Assembly (NCBI GenBank): GCA_947178105.1
Contig: CAMWXD010000003.1
Span: forward strand, 1 to 64,000
Reading direction: 5' to 3'
Length of the DNA stretch: 64,000 nt
Source: an uncultured Eubacterium sp.
GTDB taxonomy: Bacteria > Bacillota > Clostridia > Lachnospirales > Lachnospiraceae
The notes below the pieces were generated by a model. The model searched no databases. It worked only from the letters and a program-made list of their open reading frames with translations, and was not told where the DNA came from. Each line of letters starts with the position of its first letter. The first letter of the stretch is position 1. Positions 54,869 to 63,977 of this stretch are shown piece after piece. The translations under genes were made by a program, and so were the position numbers.

Positions 54869-54897
54869 TTTACAAAAAGCTGCGTATTTGCTATAAT
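54869..54897 (+). promoter_or_regulatory. Promoter of sugar-sensing two-component unit
   Basis: TTTACA (54869-54874), 17 bp, TATAAT (54892-54897), 44 bp before the regulator start. Confidence 0.85.
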
Positions 54898-54940
54898 AAA
54901 AATCAAAAATAATGGAAATCCTGTTACGAGGAGATAAGAG

Positions 54941-56551
54941 ATGATGGATAGATATACAATTCTTCTTGTAGATGATGAAGAGGAAGTCATACAGGCGATT
55001 ATGAAAAAAATCAACTGGGAAAGCCTTGGGTTTTCGGTGATTGGATATGCCTGTAATGGGGTAAAGGCTTTTGAGATGGTAGAAGAATTCCAGCCGGATG
55101 TCATTATGACAGATATCCGAATGCCATACATGGACGGGCTGGAGCTGTCCAACCGCATCAAGGCAGAATATCCGGCGGCAAAAATTCTTTTTTTTACCGG
55201 GTTTGATGAGTTTGAATATGCAAAAGAGGCGGTTCATCTGGAGGTAGAAGAATATGTACTAAAGCCGATTAATTCTGTAGAGCTGACAAACGTATTTACA
55301 CAACTGAAAAACAAACTGGATCAGGAGATCAGCGAAAAGCGCAATGTGGAGATCCTGCAGAAATATTATATGGAGTCGCTGCCTCTGTTGCAGGCAGATT
55401 TTTACGTAGCTTTAATCGAAGGGCGTGTTTCGAAGGAAGAGATCCAAAGGTATCTGTTGGATTACCAGCTTTCTTTTCCAGGCCCATATTATAGCTGCCT
55501 TGTGATCCATACCTCTTCCAGCCAGGCTCCAGAACAGATGAATCCGATGCTGCTGTCTACGTCAGTGCATAAGCAGGCGGTCGAGCATTTGGGCGAAAAA
55601 TGGAGGGCGAAATGCTTTTCTTACCTGGGCAATACAATATTGCTTACACAGTTGAAAGGCCAGCCTGAAATAACAGAATTAACCGATGACTGCGACCGTT
55701 TCTGCAAATATGCGCGCCGCATGATCGGTGCGGTCGTGACGATCGGGATCGGGCAGGTATGTGCAAATATCCTGGAGCTGCCGCAGTCTTATGGCAGTGC
55801 AAGGGAGGCAGTATCTTACCGGAGCATCTATGGCGCTTCCAGGGCAATTAATCTGAAAGAAATTGTCCCGCAGAAAGCGGCAAGAAGAGACAGCATGGAA
55901 AATGAGTTGTCTGTCTTATTTAAGATGATCCGCCTGGGCAGTGAAGAAGATGTGAAAAAAGCTGCCGGACAATATCTGGATCATATGTCGTTTCCGCAAA
56001 AAACGCTGGAGCAGTATGAGATTGACATTATGGAATTAATCAGTGCATTTTATCGGTTTACGGTAAACAATGATATTACGCTGGATGATTTTTCAGGAGA
56101 TATCCGCAAGCTTTACAGCAGGCTGCTGGATTTAGACCCGGATATGATGTACAACTGGCTCACTGACAGATGCCTGTTTCTTCGAAATACGATTATCAGC
56201 GTCAGGAACAGCTCGACAAAATCCTTTGTATTAAAAGCAAAAGAGTATGTACATAATAATTATGAAAACGAAGAGTTATCTCTGGACTTTGTCTGTGAGA
56301 TATTAGGGGTTTCCAATTCCTATTTTTCGACGATCTTTAAAAAGGAGACAGGAAGCTCCTTTATCAGCTACCTGACCGATTACCGTATGGAACGGGCATC
56401 CTGCCTGCTGATCGAGACAAATGAAAAAAGCTATATGATTGCAAAAAAAGTCGGGTATACAGATCCGAATTATTTTAGCTATGTATTTAAAAGACGGTTT
56501 GGCGTATCGCCTTCCAAATACAGAACGGAGCATTCAGATCGTGAGTCATAA
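54941..56551 (+). CDS. YesN-type response regulator (AraC output)
   Basis: A 536-residue regulator. The receiver (1-120) has LLVDDEEE, phosphorylatable Asp in VIMTDIRMP and Lys in YVLKPI. A long middle region (about 150-420) is followed by an AraC-type double helix-turn-helix (about 430-530; LSLDFVCEILGVSNSYFSTIFKKE, then KVGYTDPNYFSYVFKRRFG). Such regulators control nearby sugar transport genes. GAGGAGAT precedes ATG 54941. It overlaps the kinase gene by 11 bases. The mglBAC genes just upstream are the likely targets (inference). Confidence 0.93.
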   Translation: MMDRYTILLVDDEEEVIQAIMKKINWESLGFSVIGYACNGVKAFEMVEEFQPDVIMTDIRMPYMDGLELSNRIKAEYPAAKILFFTGFDEFEYAKEAVHLEVEEYVLKPINSVELTNVFTQLKNKLDQEISEKRNVEILQKYYMESLPLLQADFYVALIEGRVSKEEIQRYLLDYQLSFPGPYYSCLVIHTSSSQAPEQMNPMLLSTSVHKQAVEHLGEKWRAKCFSYLGNTILLTQLKGQPEITELTDDCDRFCKYARRMIGAVVTIGIGQVCANILELPQSYGSAREAVSYRSIYGASRAINLKEIVPQKAARRDSMENELSVLFKMIRLGSEEDVKKAAGQYLDHMSFPQKTLEQYEIDIMELISAFYRFTVNNDITLDDFSGDIRKLYSRLLDLDPDMMYNWLTDRCLFLRNTIISVRNSSTKSFVLKAKEYVHNNYENEELSLDFVCEILGVSNSYFSTIFKKETGSSFISYLTDYRMERASCLLIETNEKSYMIAKKVGYTDPNYFSYVFKRRFGVSPSKYRTEHSDRES

Positions 56552-58364
56552 ATCAAAGCCAAGAAAGATGCAGTCAACGATTATGGCTGCTTTTTCCATA
56601 ATGTCTGCTTCGATTATGCTGGTTCTTGGGATTGTCATGTATTTGCGATTTTCGGCTGTTTCCAAGCATGACATTATCCAAAGCACCAAAAAGCTGATGG
56701 AACAGACGGGAGAAAATCTGGAAGATTATCTGGTCAGCATGAGGCAAATATCCGATGCTGTATATTATAATGTAATTAAAGAGAATGATTTTTCCAGCCA
56801 GGGCAACGATATCCAAAAGGGGATGAATCTTTTGTACGAAGCAAACAGCAGGAATCTGCGCAGCATCGCTGTATATAACCATTATGGCAGCCTGATTGCG
56901 GCAGAGCCGGTAGCGCTGCAAAAAGAAGACCCGGATGTCACAAGGCAGGACTGGTATCAGAAAGCTTTTGGAGAGGTAGCAAATATGCATTTTTCCACTC
57001 CACATATCCAAAACCTGTTTGATGACCATACCCGGCGTTATTATTGGGTCATTTCCCTGAGCCGTGTTGTAGAGCTTACAGTCGGCGGAATTCCTATGAC
57101 CGGCGTGCTGCTTGTGGATATGGATTATTCCAGTATTTCGCGGATGATGAAAAAGATCAATGCGTTAAATAACGGGCAATATTATTATCTGTGCGACAGC
57201 AATGGGCAGATTATCTATCATAACAGGCAGGTTCAGATCAGCAAAGGGATTGCCAATGAAAACAGCGTGCAGACGGCAAAATATAAGGACGGCGTGTATG
57301 AGGAGATTTTCAGAGGGGAAAAAAGGAAAGTCATTGTCAATACGATCAGCTACACAGGGTGGAAGCTGGTAGGCATTATTCCGTATAAGACATTTAACAA
57401 GGGCATGTATGATATCCGGTATTTTATTGTAATGCTGATATTGTTAATGACAATGATGCTGGTCGTGATTAACCGTGTGATCTCTGTCAGGATTTCCAGC
57501 CCGATTTTAAAATTGAATGAATCGGTGACAGAATACGAAGCAGGAAAAAAGCCGAAGATTTATATTGGAGGCTCGCAGGAAATCCGGTATCTGGGCTATT
57601 CAATCCAGCGTTCTTATGAGCAGATCGATGACCTGATGCATAAGATTGTGCTGGAACAGACGGAACGAAGAAAAAGTGAGCTGGATGCGCTGCAAAGCCA
57701 GATTAATCCGCATTTTCTGTATAATGCATTGGATTCCATTACCTGGATGGTGGAAGGGGAACGGAATGATGATGCAGTATTTATGATTTCAGAGCTGGCG
57801 AGGCTGTTTCGGATCAGCCTCTCCAAAGGGCGCACGATTATCAATATCAAGGATGAGCTGCAACATGCGAAAAGTTATATGAATATACAAAAAATCCGCT
57901 ATAAAAACAGCTTTTCCGTTACGTTTGAGGTAGAGCCTGAGGTCTGTTCCTGCTGTACGGTAAAGCTGGTGTTGCAGCCGATTCTCGAAAATGCAATTAA
58001 CTATGGAATGACTGGTATGGACGACTGCGGCCAGATCACGGTAACGGGAAAGTGCAGGGACGGAAATGTGGTACTTTCTGTAGCGGATAACGGTGTCGGC
58101 ATGTCAGAGGAGGAAGTAAGCCTTGTGCTGACAGACAGTAACCGGATTCATAAGCACGGATCTGGAGTGGGGCTTGCAAATGTAAACAACCGGATACAGA
58201 TTCTTTTTGGAAAGGAATATGGGCTTCTAATCGAGAGTGAACCGGATGAGGGGACGACCGTATCCATCCGCATCCCTGCTGTGCCTTATACAGAGGAAAA
58301 CAGAAAGAAGCTGGAAAAGGGGCAGGTGTTCAGCAGGGAAGAAATGACGGACAGTGAAAAATAG
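56541..58364 (+). CDS. YesM-type sensor histidine kinase
   Basis: A 607-residue kinase. First helix about 15-37, an extracellular Cache-like sensor (about 40-300), second helix about 305-325, a HAMP segment, then a His_kinase domain with QINPHFLYNALDSITWM and an ATPase domain (LVLQPILENAINYG, VADNGVGMS, GSGVGLANVNNRI). GTG 56541 is used, with GGAG (56527-56530) upstream and an 11-base overlap with the regulator. Together with the two following binding proteins it looks like a three-part sugar sensor. Confidence 0.92.
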   Translation: MSHKSKPRKMQSTIMAAFSIMSASIMLVLGIVMYLRFSAVSKHDIIQSTKKLMEQTGENLEDYLVSMRQISDAVYYNVIKENDFSSQGNDIQKGMNLLYEANSRNLRSIAVYNHYGSLIAAEPVALQKEDPDVTRQDWYQKAFGEVANMHFSTPHIQNLFDDHTRRYYWVISLSRVVELTVGGIPMTGVLLVDMDYSSISRMMKKINALNNGQYYYLCDSNGQIIYHNRQVQISKGIANENSVQTAKYKDGVYEEIFRGEKRKVIVNTISYTGWKLVGIIPYKTFNKGMYDIRYFIVMLILLMTMMLVVINRVISVRISSPILKLNESVTEYEAGKKPKIYIGGSQEIRYLGYSIQRSYEQIDDLMHKIVLEQTERRKSELDALQSQINPHFLYNALDSITWMVEGERNDDAVFMISELARLFRISLSKGRTIINIKDELQHAKSYMNIQKIRYKNSFSVTFEVEPEVCSCCTVKLVLQPILENAINYGMTGMDDCGQITVTGKCRDGNVVLSVADNGVGMSEEEVSLVLTDSNRIHKHGSGVGLANVNNRIQILFGKEYGLLIESEPDEGTTVSIRIPAVPYTEENRKKLEKGQVFSREEMTDSEK

Positions 58365-58374
58365 GTGAAGCGTT

Positions 58375-59349
58375 ATGGGGAACAGCGGAAAATGGTTTCA
58401 TACAATCGAAGCAGTATTGGCAGTCCTTGTGATTATGATGGCACTTGCTATGCTTTTGGAAAAAAACAGGGAAGAATTCCGAAAAATATCTGTGGTTATC
58501 CAGGATGCGGATGATACGCAGTGGGCAGCGTTTCGGTATGGGCTGAAAATGGCGGCTCAGGATTATAAAATCGAACTGGTTATCGCCAGTACCGCAAATG
58601 TGCTGACGGTGGATGAACAAATCGAAACGATTCACCGTGAGATTGAGCATGGAGCCGATGCGGTGATCGTACGCCCGGTGGCGGGAGCTGATTTGGAAGA
58701 AAAGCTAAAGCGGGTTGCAAAGAAAGTGCCAGTGATGCTGGTAGAGAGTTCGGCATCGCAGGAGCCGGAGGAATCCCTGTTTGCTTTGGTGGAGCCGGAG
58801 CATATGGCAATGGGCAGGGCTCTGGCAGAAGAACTGCAACAGGATTATAATAACAATCTGGCAGGGAAAAAATATGGGATCATCATGAAGGCAGATGAAT
58901 CGCAGGGAATGATGGAGCGAAAGCAGGGACTGGAAGAGGGCCTGAAAGATACAGGCATATCATGCAGTTGGGTAGCGGTCGATGCTTTTTCGGATACAGG
59001 GGAACATATACTGGAGAGCCAGCCTGAGGTGGATATTGTGCTTGCTTTAGACAACAGCAGCCTGATAAAAGCCGCGGAGGAGGCAGCAGCCAATAACCTG
59101 CATGGAGCCTTGGTATATGGCATTGGAAATTCTACAGAAGCGGCTTATTATCTGGATACAGGCTGCGTGGAATGCCTGATAGTGCCGGATGAATTCAGCG
59201 TAGGCTATCAAAGCCTGTCCGAGACAGCAGAAAGCCTCAGGCATTATTTTCGGAAGATGAAGAGCAAAGTGGTACCATATACGGTTATACGCAGAGAGGA
59301 ATTGTTTCAAAAAGAGAATCAGGAAATTTTGTTTACAATGAGCCAATAG
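58375..59349 (+). CDS. Membrane-anchored sugar-binding-protein-like sensor
   Basis: A 324-residue protein with an uncleaved N-terminal helix (about 11-29, no lipobox) and a periplasmic-binding-protein fold of the RbsB/LacI type (ISVVIQDADDTQWAAFRYG, then ADAVIVRPV, and VDIVLALDNSSLIKAA). It begins 10 bases after the kinase stop. The anchored form and position suggest it presents ligand to the kinase and not to MglAC (inference). Confidence 0.82.
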   Translation: MGNSGKWFHTIEAVLAVLVIMMALAMLLEKNREEFRKISVVIQDADDTQWAAFRYGLKMAAQDYKIELVIASTANVLTVDEQIETIHREIEHGADAVIVRPVAGADLEEKLKRVAKKVPVMLVESSASQEPEESLFALVEPEHMAMGRALAEELQQDYNNNLAGKKYGIIMKADESQGMMERKQGLEEGLKDTGISCSWVAVDAFSDTGEHILESQPEVDIVLALDNSSLIKAAEEAAANNLHGALVYGIGNSTEAAYYLDTGCVECLIVPDEFSVGYQSLSETAESLRHYFRKMKSKVVPYTVIRREELFQKENQEILFTMSQ

Positions 59350-59408
59350 CGCTGCTTGAGATCGTAAATCCGTATATAGAAACAGGTGTTTAAGGAAGCT
59401 GGTAAAAG

Positions 59409-60473
59409 ATGGATGATCGGATAATAGGGAACAATAGGATAGCATGGTTTGAAATCGTTGTGATGGTTTGCTTTTGTGCCGTATTTTTATGCGCCTGCGG
59501 GAATTATCAGCCGTCTGGTGCAGACAGGATGCAGGTTGGAGTCGCATATTATGATCAAAGTGATACGTTTTTAAGCCAGATGATTGAATGCCTGAAAGGA
59601 CAGTTTGAAGCACTTGAAACAGAAGAGCTTGAGGTAACGGTAATGATCCGGGAAGCGGCTGGCTCGCAGCGTGTACAGGATGACCAGGTGAAAGAGCTGA
59701 TTGACGCAGGCTGCAACGTACTGTGTGTGAATCTTGTAGACCGTGCCGACCCATCAGAAATCATTGACCTTGCCAGGGAATATAATGTGCCGATTATCTT
59801 TTTTAACAGGGAGCCGGTAGCAGAAGATATGCTGCAATGGGAACGTCTTTATTATGTCGGCGCGGATGCAGAGCAGTCCGGGATTATGCAGGGAGAACTA
59901 GCAGCAGGCGCCATACAGGCGGGCAGGCAGATCGACCGCAATAAGGACGGCAAGATACAGTATGTCGTACTGGAAGGAGAACCGGGGCATCAGGATGCGA
60001 TTATACGGACAGAGAGTGCGGTAAATACGTTAAAGCAAAAAGGCGTCAGCCTTGAAAAATTAAGCTGCGGGATTGCAAACTGGAACCGGGCGCAGGCACA
60101 AAACAGAATGATGCAGATGATCAGCCAGCATCAGAACCGGATTGAGCTTGTATTGGCAAATAATGACGATATGGCTTTGGGCGCGATCGATGCTTATAAA
60201 AAGCTGAATGTTACGGAATCCGCCATTCCTGCGTTTTTCGGTATTGACGGGACAGACGTTGGATTAAAAGCGGTTGCAGATGGATTGATGTCTGCGACCG
60301 TATACAATGATAAGGAGGGGCAGTCTGCGGAAATCGCAAAGCTGGCAGCAGCGCTGATTACCGGAACTGGTATGGAAAAGATCAAATTTGAGAATCAAAG
60401 GTACATATACCTGCCATATAAAAAGGTTACCGGCAGCAATGTAAAAGAGTATCATAAAGAAGAGGAAACGTGA
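59409..60473 (+). CDS. Galactose-binding-type lipoprotein (MglB-like)
   Basis: A 354-residue binding lipoprotein. The signal segment (about 12-31) ends in a lipobox-like FLCAC. The mature part (MQVGVAYYDQSDTFLSQMI, calcium-loop-like DRNKDGKIQYV, NNDDMALGAIDAYK, FFGIDGTDVG) matches galactose/glucose-binding proteins. It is a second MglB relative in the locus, last gene of the sensor unit, and could serve as a soluble ligand sensor or as an extra receptor for the mgl transporter. Confidence 0.85.
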   Translation: MDDRIIGNNRIAWFEIVVMVCFCAVFLCACGNYQPSGADRMQVGVAYYDQSDTFLSQMIECLKGQFEALETEELEVTVMIREAAGSQRVQDDQVKELIDAGCNVLCVNLVDRADPSEIIDLAREYNVPIIFFNREPVAEDMLQWERLYYVGADAEQSGIMQGELAAGAIQAGRQIDRNKDGKIQYVVLEGEPGHQDAIIRTESAVNTLKQKGVSLEKLSCGIANWNRAQAQNRMMQMISQHQNRIELVLANNDDMALGAIDAYKKLNVTESAIPAFFGIDGTDVGLKAVADGLMSATVYNDKEGQSAEIAKLAAALITGTGMEKIKFENQRYIYLPYKKVTGSNVKEYHKEEET

Positions 60474-60520
60474 GTGTATTTGCGTTTAAAAATTTTAGAA
60501 AATTTTGGATTTCTTTTCTG

Positions 60521-60550
60521 TTGACAGCATAATGACGAATAATTTATAAT
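60521..60550 (+). promoter_or_regulatory. pfkA promoter
   Basis: TTGACA (60521-60526), 18 bp, TATAAT (60545-60550). Confidence 0.85.
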
Positions 60551-60601
60551 AGAAAGGACAAATCGTTTTACAATATCAGGAGAAAGAGAGGGTGCATCAA
60601 A

Positions 60602-61675
60602 ATGCTCAGAGTGGGTATGCTTACAAGCGGCGGCGACTGTCAGGCTTTGAATGCGGCAATGAGAGGCGTTGCAAAAGGTTTAAGCTCAAATGTTGAAGAG
60701 TTGGAGATTTATGGTTTTTTGGATGGGTATAAGGGACTGATTTACGGAAATTACCGTTTGCTATCGTCATCGGATTTTTCCGGTATCCTGACAAAAGGCG
60801 GAACGATCCTTGGCTCTTCCCGTCAGCCATTTAAGCTGATGCGTACGCCAGATGCTAACGGACTGGATAAAGTAGAAGCGATGAAGCAGAATTATTACAA
60901 ATTAAATCTGGACTGTATCGTAATTCTAGGAGGCAACGGTACACAGAAAACTGCAAATCTGCTTCGTGAGGAAGGATTGAATGTAATCCATTTACCAAAG
61001 ACGATTGACAATGATATTTTCGGTACAGACGTTACATTTGGTTTTCAGAGTGCAATTAATATTGCAACAGATGCCATTGACTGTATCCATACGACAGCAG
61101 CATCCCACAACCGTGTATTTATCGTGGAAGTTATGGGACATAAGGTTGGCTGGCTGACATTATACGCAGGTATGGCTGGCGGTGCAGATATTATCCTGCT
61201 GCCGGAGATCCCATATGATATTAAGAAAGTTGTGGCAGCGATCGAGCATCGTACAAAAGCCGGAAAAGGATTTACGATTCTTGCAGTAGCAGAAGGCGCG
61301 ATTTCAAAAGAAGACGCAAAATTAAGCAAAAAGGAATATAAGAAAAAACAGGAAAAATCACCATATCCTTCAGTATCTTATGAAATAGCAGCAGAGATCG
61401 GCAAAAAGCTTGGCAGCGAGGTACGCGTAACCGTTCCTGGCCATACGCAAAGAGGCGGCAGCCCGACGCCATACGACCGTGTACTTTGTACAAGGCTTGG
61501 TGCAGAAGGGGCGAAAGCAATATTGGAAAAAGATTTTGGACATATGATTGCTATGGTAAATAATGAGGTCAGACGTGTCCCGCTTGAGAACGTTGCAGGC
61601 AAATTAAAGACCGTTGATCCAAATGCGCAGATTGTCAAAGAAGCAAAACTGACAGGCATCAGCTTTGGTGATTAA
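60602..61675 (+). CDS. pfkA: 6-phosphofructokinase (group III-like)
   Basis: A 357-residue phosphofructokinase, phosphorylating fructose 6-phosphate to the 1,6-bisphosphate. TSGGDCQALNAAMRG binds nucleotide; the catalytic block is LPKTIDNDIFGTD. The phosphoryl-donor signature is GGNGT (110-114): Gly113 favours ATP over pyrophosphate, while Lys133 before TIDND is the residue found in PPi-type and group III enzymes, and Asn112 replaces the usual Asp or Glu. GHTQRGGSPTPYDR is the substrate-side loop. The donor should be tested. AGAAAGAGAGGGTG precedes ATG 60602. Confidence 0.95.
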   Translation: MLRVGMLTSGGDCQALNAAMRGVAKGLSSNVEELEIYGFLDGYKGLIYGNYRLLSSSDFSGILTKGGTILGSSRQPFKLMRTPDANGLDKVEAMKQNYYKLNLDCIVILGGNGTQKTANLLREEGLNVIHLPKTIDNDIFGTDVTFGFQSAINIATDAIDCIHTTAASHNRVFIVEVMGHKVGWLTLYAGMAGGADIILLPEIPYDIKKVVAAIEHRTKAGKGFTILAVAEGAISKEDAKLSKKEYKKKQEKSPYPSVSYEIAAEIGKKLGSEVRVTVPGHTQRGGSPTPYDRVLCTRLGAEGAKAILEKDFGHMIAMVNNEVRRVPLENVAGKLKTVDPNAQIVKEAKLTGISFGD

Positions 61676-61713
61676 TTGTAAATCAAATTTGTTCTTATAA
61701 CGAAAATTGAAAG

Positions 61714-61780
61714 ACTGCTGCATGGCAGCTTCTTATATAAGTGTACATAAATATAAGGAGTCTCATGCAGCAGTTTTTTG
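61714..61780 (+). terminator. pfkA terminator
   Basis: Outer 11-bp stem ACTGCTGCATG (61714-61724) with CATGCAGCAGT (61764-61774), a 39-nt loop and a T7 run. Confidence 0.8.
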
Positions 61781-61929
61781 TTACAATTTACACCAACGCC
61801 CAATCACGGCGAAAGATTTATTTCTGTCTGGACGAAGCACTCGTTTTTATGATAGAATGGAATAATTCTTTATAACTATTGCACAGATTATTAGAATTTT
61901 ATGATCAGAAACAGGAGGGCAGTTTCCTT

Positions 61930-63525
61930 ATGTCATATACAGCGCTTTACCGGAAATACCGGCCGCAGAGCTTTACAGATGTAAAAGGACAGGATGCAAT
62001 CGTATCGACGATCCGCAACCAGATCGAGGCGGGACGGATCGGACATGCTTATCTGTTCTGCGGCACAAGAGGGACAGGAAAAACAACGATAGCAAAGATT
62101 TTTGCAAAAGCAGTCAACTGTGAACAGCCGGTGCAAGGAAGTCCTTGCGGCGAATGCCCGTCCTGCCGGGCGATAGCAGCAGGAAATTCGATGAATGTCA
62201 TTGAAATCGATGCCGCATCGAATAACGGTGTGGACAATATCCGGGAGATCCGGGATGAGGTCGCATACGCACCGACTGAAGGCAGATATAAAGTATATAT
62301 TATTGACGAGGTTCATATGCTGTCTATCGGGGCATTTAACGCACTGCTGAAAACCCTGGAGGAACCGCCGTCCTATGTTATTTTTATACTTGCGACGACA
62401 GAAGCACATAAAATCCCGGTAACAATCTTATCAAGATGTCAAAGATATGACTTTCATCGTATTTCGACAGATACGATCTCAGAAAGATTGCAAGAACTTT
62501 TGGAACAGGAACAAGCACAGGCAGAAGAAAAAGCAGTCCGCTATATCGCAAAAGCCGCAGACGGGGCGATGCGTGACGCACTTAGCCTGCTTGACCAGTG
62601 CATGGCATTTTATATAGGGGAAAAACTGACTTACGACCATGTGCTGGAAGTATTGGGTGCGGTAGATACGGAACGCTTTTCGTGCATTTTCCGTGCAGTG
62701 ACAGGCAGCCAGATTGTAACAGTGATGCAGCAGATAGAGGAATTGGTGTGCGAAGGCAGGGATCTTAGCCAGTTTGTTAACGATTTTACCTGGTATCTGC
62801 GAAATCTCCTGCTGCTGCAAAGCTCAGACGGTATGGAGGAGGTATTGGATATTTCCAGCGAAAATCTTGCTTTATTAAAGGAAGAGTGCACAATGGCGGA
62901 CAGCGCACAATTAATGCGTTATATCCGCATTTTCTCAGAATTGTCCAATCAGGTGCGTTATTCCACACAGAAACGGATTCTCATTGAGATTGCGTTTATC
63001 AAACTCTGCCGTCCGCAGATGGAAGAAGATGTAAGCTCTATTTTGGAAAGGCTGGCACAGATAGAAAAGAAGATCGAAGAAGGCGTTATACAGCCTGCTG
63101 CATCGGCACATGCAGCCTCCGCGCAGAATCCGGCAGCCAGCACGCAGCAAACCACAGGCAAAGCCGATGCAGGAAACGCACCTATGCCGAAAGCAATATC
63201 CGAAGACATCCGCCAAGTAGTCAAAAACTGGCGCAGTATCACAGCGCAGATGCCGGATGCAATCAGCGTTTTTATCCGCAAGGCTCGTTTGAGTGTCGGT
63301 GAGGGCGATGTGCTCTTGATTGTTTTGGAAGATTCTATTATAGGCGAGATGTTAACAGAAGAAGAGCGTCAGAGAGAAATCAAAGAAAGCATTTCCAGAA
63401 GCATTGGCAAGGAAGTGCAGATACAAATAAAATACAATGATACCGGACAGCCGTTTGAAAAGGCGTATGTAGATCTGGAGCAAGTGATTCATGCACCGAT
63501 TGAGTATGAGGATTTTTCGGATTGA
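61930..63525 (+). CDS. dnaX: DNA polymerase III subunit gamma/tau
   Basis: A 531-residue clamp-loader ATPase. YRKYRPQSFTDVKGQD start, P-loop CGTRGTGKTT, zinc cysteines (CEQPVQGSPCGECPSC), DEVHMLS, SRCQRYDF and the arginine-finger region are intact. The C-terminal third carries an Ala/Gln-rich linker (about 395-430) and a tau-like domain. ATG 61930 with AGGAGGG 10 bases upstream is preferred over an in-frame upstream ATG at 61879. It is followed by ybaB, as in many Firmicutes (dnaX-ybaB-recR). Confidence 0.96.
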   Translation: MSYTALYRKYRPQSFTDVKGQDAIVSTIRNQIEAGRIGHAYLFCGTRGTGKTTIAKIFAKAVNCEQPVQGSPCGECPSCRAIAAGNSMNVIEIDAASNNGVDNIREIRDEVAYAPTEGRYKVYIIDEVHMLSIGAFNALLKTLEEPPSYVIFILATTEAHKIPVTILSRCQRYDFHRISTDTISERLQELLEQEQAQAEEKAVRYIAKAADGAMRDALSLLDQCMAFYIGEKLTYDHVLEVLGAVDTERFSCIFRAVTGSQIVTVMQQIEELVCEGRDLSQFVNDFTWYLRNLLLLQSSDGMEEVLDISSENLALLKEECTMADSAQLMRYIRIFSELSNQVRYSTQKRILIEIAFIKLCRPQMEEDVSSILERLAQIEKKIEEGVIQPAASAHAASAQNPAASTQQTTGKADAGNAPMPKAISEDIRQVVKNWRSITAQMPDAISVFIRKARLSVGEGDVLLIVLEDSIIGEMLTEEERQREIKESISRSIGKEVQIQIKYNDTGQPFEKAYVDLEQVIHAPIEYEDFSD

Positions 63526-63626
63526 TGCTTTTCAAAAGAGCAATTCACAATCATGTATTGTCAGAACGGTGATTATGCGTTAAAATCAATAACAGTCAAA
63601 AAATCAAATCCAAGGAGGTAAAGATC

Positions 63627-63977
63627 ATGGCAAGAAGAGGGGGATTTCCAGGCGGAGGAATGCCGGGCAATATGGCAAATCTGATGAAGCAGGCGCAGAA
63701 AATGCAAAAGCAAATGGAAGATGCGACAAAGGAGCTGGAAGAAAAAGAGATGACGGCTACGGCTGGAGGCGGAGTTGTCGAGGTAACAGTGTCCGGCAAG
63801 CGGGAAGTCACAAAAATTAAGATTGACCCGGAAGCAGTAGACCCAGATGATGTGGAAATGCTTGAAGACCTGATTATGGCGGCTACGAATGAAGCGATGC
63901 GCCAGATAGATGAATATTCACAAAATACAATGGGCAAGATTACTGGCGGCATTGGCGGCGGAATGGGGTTATTTTAG
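63627..63977 (+). CDS. YbaB/EbfC nucleoid-associated protein
   Basis: A 116-residue DNA-binding protein of the YbaB/EbfC family. A Gly/Arg-rich start, the helix NLMKQAQKMQKQMEDATKEL, then EVTVSGKREVTKIKIDPEAVDPDD and a Gly-rich C-terminus are typical. AAGGAGG precedes ATG 63627. recR would be expected next, beyond the window. Confidence 0.95.
   Translation: MARRGGFPGGGMPGNMANLMKQAQKMQKQMEDATKELEEKEMTATAGGGVVEVTVSGKREVTKIKIDPEAVDPDDVEMLEDLIMAATNEAMRQIDEYSQNTMGKITGGIGGGMGLF

Noticed and set aside
54861-54880. Possible catabolite-response element near the sensor promoter
   Set aside because: TGAATGTTTACA resembles half of a cre site but is two bases short of the 14-base consensus and lacks the central CG.
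59047-59754. 235-residue minus-strand open frame spanning two sugar-binding genes
   Set aside because: It crosses two plus-strand genes with clear domain matches and has no start signal.
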